Below are positions 17,356 to 26,900 of a DNA stretch of 64,000 bases, one piece after another. Both the position numbers and the translations under genes were made by a program. Numbering within the stretch: position 1 is the first letter of the stretch; each line of letters opens with the position of its first letter. The DNA comes from Pelagomonas calceolata (taxonomy: Eukaryota > Sar > Pelagophyceae > Pelagomonadales > Pelagomonadaceae), in the NCBI GenBank assembly GCA_918797485.1, contig CAKKNE010000004.1:4588001-4652000 (forward strand), in the 5' to 3' direction. The notes beneath the pieces are model-generated. The model did not search any database. It had not been told where the DNA came from and saw nothing but the letters and a program-made list of their open reading frames with translations.

Positions 17356-18293
17356 CTACCACACGCGAGGATCACCGTCTTCCGTCACGGGGTAGAACTC
17401 CTTCTCGTCATACCTCAAGTCGGTCAGTTGGCCGTCCGGCCCCCACTGCCGGAGATTGAGAACGAGCTTGTAATCATTCGGGTCTCCGTTATTCCCGGTA
17501 TCCTCAAAGTAGCCATAGTAGTAGTTAAGGAACGGAGGGTCGGGATGAAGAGCGCGGACTGCGGCGCCGAGTAGCAATCATCATTTCCCCAGTCGTCCCA
17601 CCAGCACGGGGACTTGTCGTCCTTGCTGTTTTTACCGGTAATGAAGATATTAGATATCTGCGCGTTCGAGATAGACTTCGTCTTATCGGCGCTGAGGACG
17701 TAGTCGTTACCATGTCCGCCTTCGCCGCAATCCGACGCCGTGCAGCCCGGCGCCTCGAATACGGCACCGCCGCAGAGCCCCGTCGTCGAAGCGTCCATAA
17801 CAAGCCGGTTATTGTCCAACGAGACGTACGTGAAGTCCTGGAAGTTAGTGTTGTCGCCGAGGATGAACCCGATCTTCTTCGACTTGTCCATGCTCAAACA
17901 GTTTGTCTCTTCATTGACAGGACCGTAGGCCGTGATGACGGTGTTAGCCACGCCCGACCCGACGATGGACATGCCGCTGGGGACCGCGTACTGCGGGGGG
18001 CCTAAGGCGAAATCGCCCGACCCGAGCTTCACCGTCGCGTAGCCGGCGCAGCCGTCGAGGCACGTTCTGAGGTCCTTGTAATTAGGAGCCGCCCCGCCGT
18101 CGCAGTTGCACGTGCCTCCTTTCGAGAGGTTGACGACCTCCTTGGCGGGCGTCATCTGCGTCGCCGTCGCGGCGACAGCCCCGAGCGCGAACGCGGCGAT
18201 AGCGGCGACGGCGACGAGGCCCTTGATCTTGTTGTTTTTCTTCGGCGCGAGGAGCGTCGACTCCTCGGCGGGCACCGTGTTGTAAAGCGCCAT
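17356..18293 (-). CDS. Membrane-anchored beta-helix-like (pectate-lyase-like) protein, frame break
   Basis: Starts at ATG 18291-18293 (MALYNTVPAEESTLLAPK). A type II anchor (GLVAVAAIAAFALGAVAA, about residues 25-42) precedes a Cys-containing region and a run of short beta repeats (SGMSIVGSGVANTVITAYG, NFQDFTYVSLDNNRLVM, ISNAQISNIFITG) typical of parallel beta-helix carbohydrate-active proteins. Near 17540-17575 the frame changes: the original frame degenerates, while another continues well (NYYYGYFEDTGNNGDPNDYK, LVLNLRQWGPDGQL) to a stop at 17356-17358. A one-base indel in gene or assembly, or an unrecognised short intron, would explain it. Enzymatic activity is not established. Confidence 0.55.
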
Positions 18294-18693
18294 CCTTCCT
18301 GCGCGGAGGTTAGCCGTGAACAGGTCGAGACCGCGGCGCGAGCGGCGAGCGCGACCGAGCGACCGCTGCGGCGGCGCTCGCGGTCCGCGGGCGCTGTCGC
18401 GTTGCGGCGAGGGCTTATCGCGGCGCCGCGGGCGGCCTGGCGAGGCGCGGCCCGCACTGGTCAAGATGCATTGAAGCAGAGGGAATTTGTGAGAAAAAAA
18501 ACGCGGCAACGCGCCGGCTTGTAGAGTGTATGGGTCTTGTCAGTAATGTAGTGGTCTTTACGCGCTATATCTCTAGTCTGAGACACAGCACGCGCAACGC
18601 AGGAATCGGTGGCTGCAAAAGCTAATTCCGGAGAAAAACCCGCCACTCGCCGATGAGGAGGTCAAAGGAACCATGTTATGATCGCTACGAAGC
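18294..18693. other. Intergenic region, minus-strand upstream side
   Basis: Arg-rich open sequence continues upstream of 18293 but lacks coding character. A weak class A-like string (TAGTGGTCTTTACGCGCTA) lies at about 18550-18568, with TATATCTCTAG nearby. No gene recognised. Confidence 0.35.
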
Positions 18694-20004
18694 CTAAGCC
18701 GCCAGCCGCACGCTCGGCGAAAACGGCTCCGCCGACGCCTCGCGCGCGGACCGCACCATGCCGTCCAACCTTCGATCGAGCGCCGTCATGTTGTGCTCGT
18801 AGCCCTCTCCCCTGTTCGAGAACCAGTCGACGAACTTCAGCGCAATGTCCAGCTCCGCGCGCGCTTTAGCGGAAGTCTCCTCGAGGCGCGCCACGCGGCC
18901 GCGGCACTCGGCGACGGCGCCGTGCGGCGCCGCGAGCAGGTCGCGCACCGCACCGTCGACCAATCGCCGCGCGAGCGCCGCCGCGGCCTCGGCGCCGCGC
19001 CGCGCCGCCGCGCGGTCCTCGCTGCTCTGCGAACTCGCCCTAGATTCTTCGGCGGCGAGGTCGGCCGACACGCGCGCGAAGCCCTGCTCGACCTCGCGCT
19101 TGAGCTGCTGGAGCTGCTCGAGCGTCGACGCGTGGTGCGCCACGTGCTGGGCGTGCGCGTCGCGGTGCGTCGTGTTCGCCAGGGCCTCGTCGAGGGCCTG
19201 GTCCCTTTCTTCCCGCTTCACCGCTTCTTCCCCAACCACGGCGACGATCGCGTCGACCTCGCGCTGCAGCGCCGCCGTGACCACGGAGGAGGCCTCCAGC
19301 TGCTCATGAATATGCGACCGTTCATCCGACGCCTTGGAGGCACGCTCCTCCAACGCTTTTACAGTAGCGTTCGTCCGGTCGATGAACGAATCGACGTCCC
19401 GCAACCGAATGCACGTCGCGCGGAAGGCCGCCTCGTCCACTCCATCGACCTTAGTAGCGACGACGGCGTCCGTGGCATCTAAACGACGCCCGAACGCCGC
19501 GAGCTCGTCCTCCAGCGCGAGCGCGTGGTCCTTCGCGGCCCCGCGCAACTCGAGCGCGTCGAGGCGCTCCGTGAGCGTTCTATGGGATTCCAATGCGTGG
19601 TCGTGGCGCCCGGAGTGCTCCGCGTGCCGGCCATCAATCAAGTCAGCTAGGCGCGCGATGGCGGCCGCATTCTCGGCGACCTGGCGGTTCAGGGGCACGT
19701 GGTGGTGGTGCTGGTGCGGCTGCTGTTGTGTCGCCGCCGTCGCCGACGGCGCCGTCGACGGCGCCTCGGACGCCGTCTCGTTGATCGACTCCGCGTCGAG
19801 CGACGTCGCGGCCTCGAGCCGCGCGAGCTGCGCCTCGAGGCCGGCGCAGCGCGCCTCGAGCGTCGCGTTGTGGCGCGCGGCCGTCTGGAGCGCGGCGATC
19901 TCCGTCTCCTGGTGCGCGAGGCGCGCCATGAGCTGGCCGAAGAGCTGCTCGAGGCGCGGCAGGTTCAGGATGCCCTGGAGGGGCGTGGGGCCGGCGGCGG
20001 CCAT
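18694..20004 (-). CDS. Coiled-coil protein, 436 aa
   Basis: The ATG at 20002-20004 opens MAAAGPTPLQGILNLPRLEQ. Heptad-like Ala/Leu/Glu/Arg sequence covers about residues 15-70 and 105-400, interrupted by a Ser/Thr/Ala and Gln/His-rich linker (QQQPHQHHHH near 92-101). A short conserved-looking segment, LDIALKFVDWFSNRGEGYEH, lies near the C-terminus, which suggests a folded end rather than pure coil. No signal or membrane span. Family unknown; flagellar or cytoskeletal scaffold is a guess. Confidence 0.65.
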   Translation of the reverse strand: MAAAGPTPLQGILNLPRLEQLFGQLMARLAHQETEIAALQTAARHNATLEARCAGLEAQLARLEAATSLDAESINETASEAPSTAPSATAATQQQPHQHHHHVPLNRQVAENAAAIARLADLIDGRHAEHSGRHDHALESHRTLTERLDALELRGAAKDHALALEDELAAFGRRLDATDAVVATKVDGVDEAAFRATCIRLRDVDSFIDRTNATVKALEERASKASDERSHIHEQLEASSVVTAALQREVDAIVAVVGEEAVKREERDQALDEALANTTHRDAHAQHVAHHASTLEQLQQLKREVEQGFARVSADLAAEESRASSQSSEDRAAARRGAEAAAALARRLVDGAVRDLLAAPHGAVAECRGRVARLEETSAKARAELDIALKFVDWFSNRGEGYEHNMTALDRRLDGMVRSAREASAEPFSPSVRLAA

Positions 20005-20413
20005 GGTTGTTCACAGCGTTCACAGCGGCGGCGGCGTCAAGCGCTGGGCACACACCTCTGGCTTGGCTGTCTATCTCGGCTGCGCGACGGTGGCGCGGCG
20101 TTTTCTTGGCAGCGTTTCGTGTCGAGACTGTCGCCGGCCTACTGCACAGCTTGGTTTTTGAATCGCGTTCGTTTGCGTGTCGGCGTTTTGAAAAAGCTCT
20201 GTTTGGCACAGCTTGTCAAACGGTGCGAGCTGGCGCGACCAACCACAGACCCGTCTCTCTGGCACGCGACGCGTCGGGAAAGACCATCTGACTACCGCGG
20301 CGGGGGGCCAGAGCGTGCGGGGTTGGAACTGGGCTGGACCTCATGGAGGCTGCAAGCTGCCCGCGGGAGGAGTGCGATACGAGTGCCGTAGCACCAGGAA
20401 AAACCCATCAAGC
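20005..20413. other. Divergent intergenic region
   Basis: Between the coiled-coil gene (minus) and the UBA/ubiquitin-like gene (plus). It holds TCTCGGCTGCGCGACGG near 20074-20092, a relative of the GTPBP1 intron repeat, possibly a 5' UTR intron remnant. The frame open from 20213 into the next gene starts with TTG only. No class A or B motif was found. Confidence 0.4.
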
Positions 20414-21472
20414 ATGGGCTGCTCCGCGTCCGCCGAGGCGGCTCCTGATCTCCCGCCGCCCCCGGCAGGAACCAATGTTGGAGACGGCACGAAGGTCCTG
20501 CTGGCGTGCATGACGCAACATTGGAGACGACGCAGGGACAACTGGCTCGGCTTCGACGAAAGCAACTGCATGCGCGCGATGAAGATTCGCGAGCGCGCCG
20601 TCGCGTTCACGCTGCACGCGGTGAACGCGCGGCAGCAGCACACCTACACGCTCGAGAGCGAGGGCGGCTGGCTCGGGCGAGTGGATAGCGAGAGCATACA
20701 AATGATGGCCAACCAGCCGCGGGAGCGCGCCGCGCGCGTGCGCGTCAACCTGCGGCGCTTCCGGCAGACGGGGCGGGTGACGCTCCTGTGCGTCGACAAC
20801 AATAGGTACATTTCCCACCGGAACCATGGCTGGATGGTCGCCGACTACGGCAACGCCGAGACCGCCGGGAAGCGCATCGACTACTACATGGCGGTTGTTT
20901 CCGGCCGAGGCGCGGCCCGGCTCGTGCCCCCGGGCCACGTCTCGGGCGCCGAGGCCGCGCGGATGGCGGCGCGGGCGCCGCCGGCGCCGGCGCCGCAGCG
21001 GCCGAGCGCCCGGCCGCCGCAGCCGCAGCCGCGGCGCGCGCGCGCCGAGGACTACGACGAGTTCATGGCCTTCACGGGCGTCGACCGCGCGACGGCGGAG
21101 CGCTTCGTCGACGGCGCGCTCGGCCGCGGCCTGAGCCTCCGCGACGCGATCCGCGCCTTCTTCGAGGGCCAGGGCTCGCCGAAGCCGCCGCCGCCGCCGC
21201 CGCTCGAGGTCTCGTTCCGCACGAACGGCGGCCAGACCTTTTCCGCGGGCGACCTCGGGGCCGAGGTCACGGAGGCGAGCGCCGTCGGGGAGCTGCGGGC
21301 GCTCGTGGCGAAGCACTACGACAGCGAGCCGAAGCGCATCCGGCTCGTGAGCCGCGGGAATATTCTGCGCGACGACGCGCAGACGCTGGGCGCCGCGGGC
21401 GTCCGCCCGAAGGACAAGCTCATGGTCGTCGTCATGAAGGGCGCGACGCGGTTCTCCAAAGGGCGGAAGTGA
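20414..21472 (+). CDS. N-myristoylated UBA plus ubiquitin-like domain protein
   Basis: 352 aa. The start MGCSASAE has Gly2, Cys3 and Ser at the right places for N-myristoylation and palmitoylation, favouring the ATG at 20414. A beta-rich domain of about 140 residues (about 30-175) follows, with trefoil-like texture (VTLLCVDNNRYISHRNHGWM). A Pro/Ala linker precedes a UBA-like helix bundle at about 211-253 (YDEFMAFTGVDRATAERFVD). A C-terminal ubiquitin-like beta-grasp lies at about 263-347 (IRLVSRGNILRDDAQTLGAA). Shuttle factors usually place the UBL first and UBA last; here the order is reversed. A role delivering or sensing ubiquitinated cargo at membranes is inferred. Confidence 0.65.
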   Translation: MGCSASAEAAPDLPPPPAGTNVGDGTKVLLACMTQHWRRRRDNWLGFDESNCMRAMKIRERAVAFTLHAVNARQQHTYTLESEGGWLGRVDSESIQMMANQPRERAARVRVNLRRFRQTGRVTLLCVDNNRYISHRNHGWMVADYGNAETAGKRIDYYMAVVSGRGAARLVPPGHVSGAEAARMAARAPPAPAPQRPSARPPQPQPRRARAEDYDEFMAFTGVDRATAERFVDGALGRGLSLRDAIRAFFEGQGSPKPPPPPPLEVSFRTNGGQTFSAGDLGAEVTEASAVGELRALVAKHYDSEPKRIRLVSRGNILRDDAQTLGAAGVRPKDKLMVVVMKGATRFSKGRK

Positions 21473-21517
21473 CGTAATTCTATAAGGTATATTTGTTGCG
21501 ATCCTCATGTTACGGTG

Positions 21518-23533
21518 CTAGACGGGCCCCGCGAGGCGACCACACCGCCCCGATACCAGGTCGCCGAGGTCGCGCGCGAGCTCCCCCGCGGCCGGCCTCT
21601 TCTCCCAGCGCGGGTCCAGCATCGCCGCCAGCAACGCCCGTTCCCGCGCCGCCGGCAGCGCTTTTTCCCGCGCCTGCCTGGCGAGGAGCCGGCACTGCGC
21701 GGCGGGATTTCGTATCGCCGGGGGCGCCGCGCGGAGGAGCCCGCCGAAGCTCGTCGCGTTCCAGGCTTTGATCGGTACGGCCGTCGTGTCGCGACCGCCG
21801 AGCCGTTTTCTCGTGGCGCCGTACTCTTCATTTAACCGCAGCAACCACTCGCGAAGAGCTCTTCGATCTCCCCAATCGCCACCGCACCGCAAGAGCAGGA
21901 ACACGAACCCGGCGCTCCAGACGTCGCTCGCCGGCGTCTTCCGCACGTGGCCCGCCTCGGGTGCTAGCACTCGCGAGCCCGCCACGTGCGGACACCGTCC
22001 CGCGCCGACGACGCACGCCCGCCCAAAGTCCGAGATTTTCCACCGCATGGCCGGCCCCGCGCCCGCGAACAGCAGATTGCCGGCGTGGACGTCCTGGTTG
22101 ACGATGCCGGCGGCGTGCGCCGCCGCCAGGCCCCGCAGCAGGTCGTGCGCCGCGCGCAGCGCAAAGCACGACCGGTAGCGGCGGCGCGGCACGTACTGGC
22201 GGAGCGGGCCGGTGTCGTTCGCGACGAGGAGCTGCAGCAGATTGCCGTCCATTTTTCCGTAGGCGGCGACGCGGTCGCGCGCGCCGCGGCGAAAGCACGC
22301 CTCCGCCGTCAGCACGTGCTCGCCGGAGACGTTCAGCAGCGCCGGCAGGAGGTCGCCGGCCAGATGATCCGCGAAGGTCGCGCCCGCCTTCAGGACCACG
22401 CGTCGCCGCGTGCGCGTGTCCGTGGCGGCGTCGACGGTCAAGACGACGCCCGTGCGGGGCCCCAGGGGCGACAACCGCGCGCGATCGACGAAGCGCGCCT
22501 CGTCGAAGGGCGCGTCGCAGAAGCGGTCGAGGCGCTCGTCGCTTGCGACGGCGGCGGCCAGGAGTGTGCGCCGCACGCGATGCGACGCGGCGGCAAGGTC
22601 GAGGACCTCGACGCGCGCGCCCGGCCCGCGGGCGCGGAGGACGAGCGCCGCGCGGTGCGGGCGCGCGACGATCACGTCGCCGCGCACGACGACGGGCCGC
22701 CGTCTTACGACGCCGTCGCAGCCGCACGCATCGTCCACGTAACTCGCGTTAACGACGGCCGCGGCGAGCAGGCCGAACGCGCGGGGCGTCGTGGCGTCCT
22801 CGACCGCGCCCGCTTCGACCGCTTTGCGGAAGGAGTCCTCGTACGCGTCAGCGCCGCGGGCGGCCGGGGACGAGCCGAGGGGCACGGGCGCGGCGCAGCG
22901 CGGCGCGTGGGCGGGGCACGGCACGCGCAGCGAGCCGACGTTCACGACCGCGGCGCGCCCGGCCGCGAACCACGGTGCGCCGGCCGGGAGCGCGTAGGAG
23001 GCCCGCGGGGGCTGCCCCGTCATGTTCAGCACGTCGTCGGCGTCCTCCGCGTCGTCCGTGACGTGTACGATGAAGTTCGCGCCGCAGCGCGCGAGGTCCT
23101 TCGACACAGGCGGGTCGTACCGCGACCGGAGCGCATGCTTGACGGCGTGCATGGACGTCGAGCCGGCGGGGGCGTAGGCGGTGAGCACGTACGCCTTGCG
23201 GTAGTCGAGCGCTTCCAGGTGCGCAGCTTTGACGCGCATGCACTCCACGAATTTTCCCGGATTCGTGTTGGGCAGCTTTCGGTACACGCGCCGGGCGAAC
23301 TCGGTCACGTTGCGCATCGCGAAGGGCTCGACGCGCAGCACGTGGACGCCCGCGCCGCGGAAGGCGTCCAGCGCGGCCTCGACGTGCCGCATGCCGTGCT
23401 GCCAAATGATGGACGCGTGCCAGAGGCCGCGGGCCCTGCGGCAGGGCCGCGATCCGGCACTCCATTCGGGCGGGAACGCGGGCGCGAGCGGCTGCGCGGC
23501 GGCGAGGCAGGCGAGCGCCGCGATCCGGCGCAT
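21518..23533 (-). CDS. Secretory-pathway protein kinase-like protein
   Basis: 671 aa from the ATG at 23531-23533 (MRRIAALACLAAAQPLAPAF), a signal peptide. An N-terminal globular domain (about 35-170, LWHASIIWQHGMRHVEAAL and GANFIVHVTDDAEDADDVL) of unknown type comes first. A kinase fold follows at about 390-620: VVLKAGATF (candidate VAIK-like Lys), GIVNQDVHAGNLLF in place of HRD...N, KISDFGRA (DFG) and APEAGHVRKTPASDVWSAG (APE and helix F). The catalytic Asp, the Asn and the DFG Asp are all present, so activity in the lumen or outside the cell is possible. It is not a standard family I can name. The gene is GC-rich and intronless. Confidence 0.65.
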   Translation of the reverse strand: MRRIAALACLAAAQPLAPAFPPEWSAGSRPCRRARGLWHASIIWQHGMRHVEAALDAFRGAGVHVLRVEPFAMRNVTEFARRVYRKLPNTNPGKFVECMRVKAAHLEALDYRKAYVLTAYAPAGSTSMHAVKHALRSRYDPPVSKDLARCGANFIVHVTDDAEDADDVLNMTGQPPRASYALPAGAPWFAAGRAAVVNVGSLRVPCPAHAPRCAAPVPLGSSPAARGADAYEDSFRKAVEAGAVEDATTPRAFGLLAAAVVNASYVDDACGCDGVVRRRPVVVRGDVIVARPHRAALVLRARGPGARVEVLDLAAASHRVRRTLLAAAVASDERLDRFCDAPFDEARFVDRARLSPLGPRTGVVLTVDAATDTRTRRRVVLKAGATFADHLAGDLLPALLNVSGEHVLTAEACFRRGARDRVAAYGKMDGNLLQLLVANDTGPLRQYVPRRRYRSCFALRAAHDLLRGLAAAHAAGIVNQDVHAGNLLFAGAGPAMRWKISDFGRACVVGAGRCPHVAGSRVLAPEAGHVRKTPASDVWSAGFVFLLLRCGGDWGDRRALREWLLRLNEEYGATRKRLGGRDTTAVPIKAWNATSFGGLLRAAPPAIRNPAAQCRLLARQAREKALPAARERALLAAMLDPRWEKRPAAGELARDLGDLVSGRCGRLAGPV

Positions 23534-23998
23534 CCGCACTCACGCCGAGTTCCGGGCCGCGTCGACACACTCTGCAGAGCCTCTGCAGAGCCTCTCAGGC
23601 ATTCTCTCAATCATGCATTCGCACGACGCGATGCGCATGCGAAGGCTGCCCAGTTCGACGGCATCGCACAGGCTGCCCGGCAGAGCACGGCTGCTCTCGG
23701 AGGGGAACGCGCGTCGCCAGCGGCCGGTAAGACACTAGTTGGCGCTCTCCTTGGGGCTTTGAGGGGCAGCAAGTCTCGTTTTTTGCAACCGCTAGGCGAG
23801 GGGGGCTATAACAACATACATACTAGCATGAGATTTGAAGACACGCCTGGCATGGGCAGGGAGGGAAAGCTTATGCTAAGGACTAGGCATTGCAGCACTG
23901 AGAATTGTGCCTTGCGACGTCTGCTCGCTGCCCGGGCAGCGAGCGACAGCGTGCCGGCTGAATCAATCAACTAGTGAGCCAGGACCTGCCAAACCCTT
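23534..23998. other. Divergent intergenic region with class A motif
   Basis: Separates the kinase-like gene (minus) from the 7.4-kb receptor-like gene (plus). It includes the class A motif at 23716-23738, a tandem CTCTGCAGAGC pair near 23569-23592, and AT-richer sequence near 23800-23880. No gene recognised. Confidence 0.45.
23716..23738 (-). promoter_or_regulatory. Class A promoter motif between divergent genes
   Basis: Minus-strand reading CTAGTGTCTTACC, GG, CCGCTGGC. It lies 183 bp from the minus-strand ATG (23533) and about 260 bp from the plus-strand ATG (23999). Confidence 0.55.
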
Positions 23999-26900
23999 AT
24001 GGCGCAGCACGACGGAGGGGGCAGCGTGAAAGCCATCGTGAAAGCGGAGCCCGTTGGAGGGCTCTCGTCCCTGCTGCTGGACGAGGCGATGGCTGCCGAG
24101 GCGCCCTACCCTTGCGGCCGCTGCGGAGCGTTCCACGGCAACGAGAGCGGCTACTGCTCGGCCTGCTCCGCCGGCTGGTTCAACTATTCCCTCGTCGCGA
24201 AGACCGGTCGGCTCCAGCGGCGATCGTACCTCGCGCTCGTGACGCTCGTGATGAGCTACTTCGAGACCAGCGACCGGCTCGTACTCTCGGTGTTCGTCGG
24301 CTCGACGGGGCTCATCGTGTTCTTCTGGTTCCTCACCAAGAGTATCGCCACCGCGGCGCCGGCCTGGATCGCCGCGCTCGTGCTCTACGTCGTCGCGGTG
24401 CTCTACTTGATCCCGACGATCCGCGGCACCGTGGTCACGATCGAGGACGTCGACAAGATCAGCGCGCTATTCGACGCGGCCACCAAAACGTGCCTCGATG
24501 GTGTGGCGGAAACTGACGCGGGGCCGGAGCCTCACAAATGTGAAGGCGAACAACTTGTGCAGCCGACTTCCGAGCTGCGGCGCCTCTACGTCCTGGCGCG
24601 CGCGCGGCTCGCGGGCTTCGAGGTGGAAGTCGTCGAGTGCCTGGCGCGCGCGGACCGCGAGCCGACGGAGCCGCGCGAGACCAAGGCGGCGCAGCTCAAA
24701 CAATTGTTCCGCGCGCGGGAGAAGGTCGCCGTGGATTACGGCGGCAGAGGGGAGCGCCTGCGCGACGTGTTGCGGGCTTCGATCGTGTGCGAGACGGTGG
24801 GCGAGTTACAGACGCTCGGGGACGCGCTGAGGGCTCTCGAAGCGGCCGGAACCGTGCGCGTGCTGCAGATAAAGAACCGGTTTCGGGGGCATCCGACGCC
24901 GTCGGGGTATCGCGACGTCAACGTCAGCCTCCTCTACCACGGCTTCATCGCCGAGCTGCAGATTCACCTCCGGGCGATCATGTCCATCGCGGAAAGGCAG
25001 CACGTCGCCTATGAGTACGCTCGAGAGATGGACTTGATGGGCGTGCTCGAGAAGCCGGTCGAAGACACAAACTGCATGGCCTCGGTGCGCCGCCAGGGCA
25101 TCACCTACCTCGTCGCGAGGATGGTGCCCGCGACGCTGAGCGTCGTGATCGGCTGGCTCTACGTCGACGCCTTCTGCCTCAGGGGCGCCAATCTCATCGT
25201 CAAGCGGGCGGATCTGTTACCGACGCGCAAATCCAGTCCACCCTACGTCTTGCTGCGAGTGTACGGCCTCATCTTGGCCGCGCCGTACTGGGCGAACGCC
25301 TTTCTACTGTGTCGCGCCGCCGGTTTCTTTGGCGAAAAGGCGCGGCAGCAGCGGCACGAGAAGACGCGCGTCGCGATGCTCTACGAGCGCTACTTTGGCT
25401 ACGACGGCACGCTGTTTGTCTGGAAGATCTTCTGCTTCCAAATCTGCGAGGTGGCCCTGCAGTCCTTCGGGAAACTACCGCTATTCCTCATTTGGTCGTC
25501 GCCCTTCGACTGCCTGCGTGCGACCTGTAGAAATAGGATAAAATCGAAAAGCTTCGGGAAGGCCATGAGCGAGGGCCGGAGCGCCTCCTTCCTACACGCG
25601 TTCGTGATATTTTTCTTCGCGGCGCTCCTGGTCAACGTCCTCTATCCGACCTTCCTTCTGCGGACGCGGCACGTCTTCTATCAGCGGAACTTCTCCTTTA
25701 TTGCTGACACGGTGCTCGACGTCATATACGCCCTCGTGCCCTTTATTTTTCTCGGGCTCGGAGTGCGCTCCCAGCCGATGATCATCCCCCACGACCCAAT
25801 AGAATACACTTCCAACCTGTTTCCCATGCTTCACGCTCATTTTGTGATATCAGTCCTGGAGAGAGCGGCGGAAGAGCGGCGGGCGCTGCGAAAAGAAGCC
25901 GTCGTGACGGCGTCGGGCGTGTCGGATAAGTTGAGTGGCGGTGACGATGAGGAAGGCGCGACCGCGGCGCCGGGCGCGGCCGGCGACGGGGCCGTATCAA
26001 CCAGCAAATACGCGCCGCAGCTGTATGTGGCGCTCGTCGTCGCATGCGTCGCCTCGTGGTGCGTCGCTTTCTGCGCGATTGGCCTCGAGCTGCAGATCAC
26101 TACTACCGCGTTCTTCTTTGTGACAAGTCTAGCGCTTCCACTGGCCGCGCGCGCCGCCGGGCGGCCGTCGTTCTCGACGTGGATGCCGGCGCTCGGCCTC
26201 GGTCCGGTTTACATAGCGATATTCTGGGCCCGCGCCAGCCCCGTGTTCTTGTGCTGGGCTCTCGTCGCGCACGGAGCCCTAGTCCTTTTCTCGGCGCCGG
26301 AGACGGATACTGGGCCGCAAACGCGCGCGTCCATGGCGGCCGGGCAGGGCCGCCTGCCGCGCTGGGGCGCTGCCGCGTACTTTCTCATTACGGCCGGAAG
26401 CGTCGTCACCGCGACAATGCTCTACCTTTCCGGTAACGCTGTATACTCGACGTGTCAGCCGTGTGAATGCGATGCGAAAGGCGTCCTCCTCAATTGCGAC
26501 GTGTTCGCCGAGGCGGAGTCGTTGACGTTGGTGAAAGGACTGAACGTGAATGCGTTCGTCAAAGAACTCTACCTTACTAACAAGGGCATCACCGAAATCC
26601 GCCCGGGCGCGTTCAAAGGGCTCCCGAACCTTGAAAAGCTCGTTCTGAAGAACAATAAGATCGACGGACTCGAGCCTCGGACCTTCGAGGGCCTCCACTC
26701 GATCCATCGCATCGAGCTCCAGCGAAACGACATCACATCAAAAGCAAAAGTAAAGTGCGGCGCGCTCGACGGTGCCCGCCGCGACGATGCTGGCATCAAC
26801 GTGAGGGTTGACCGAGACGAACTCTTCTGCAGCGAATATCGACACATCTCCCACATCACGCCGTGTTCGTGCTATGACATCCCGGACCAATGCACAACGG

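Noticed and set aside
21986-23974. 662-residue plus-strand frame opposite the kinase-like gene
   Set aside because: Very high GC keeps the opposite frame open; it shows no domain, while the minus strand has kinase motifs.
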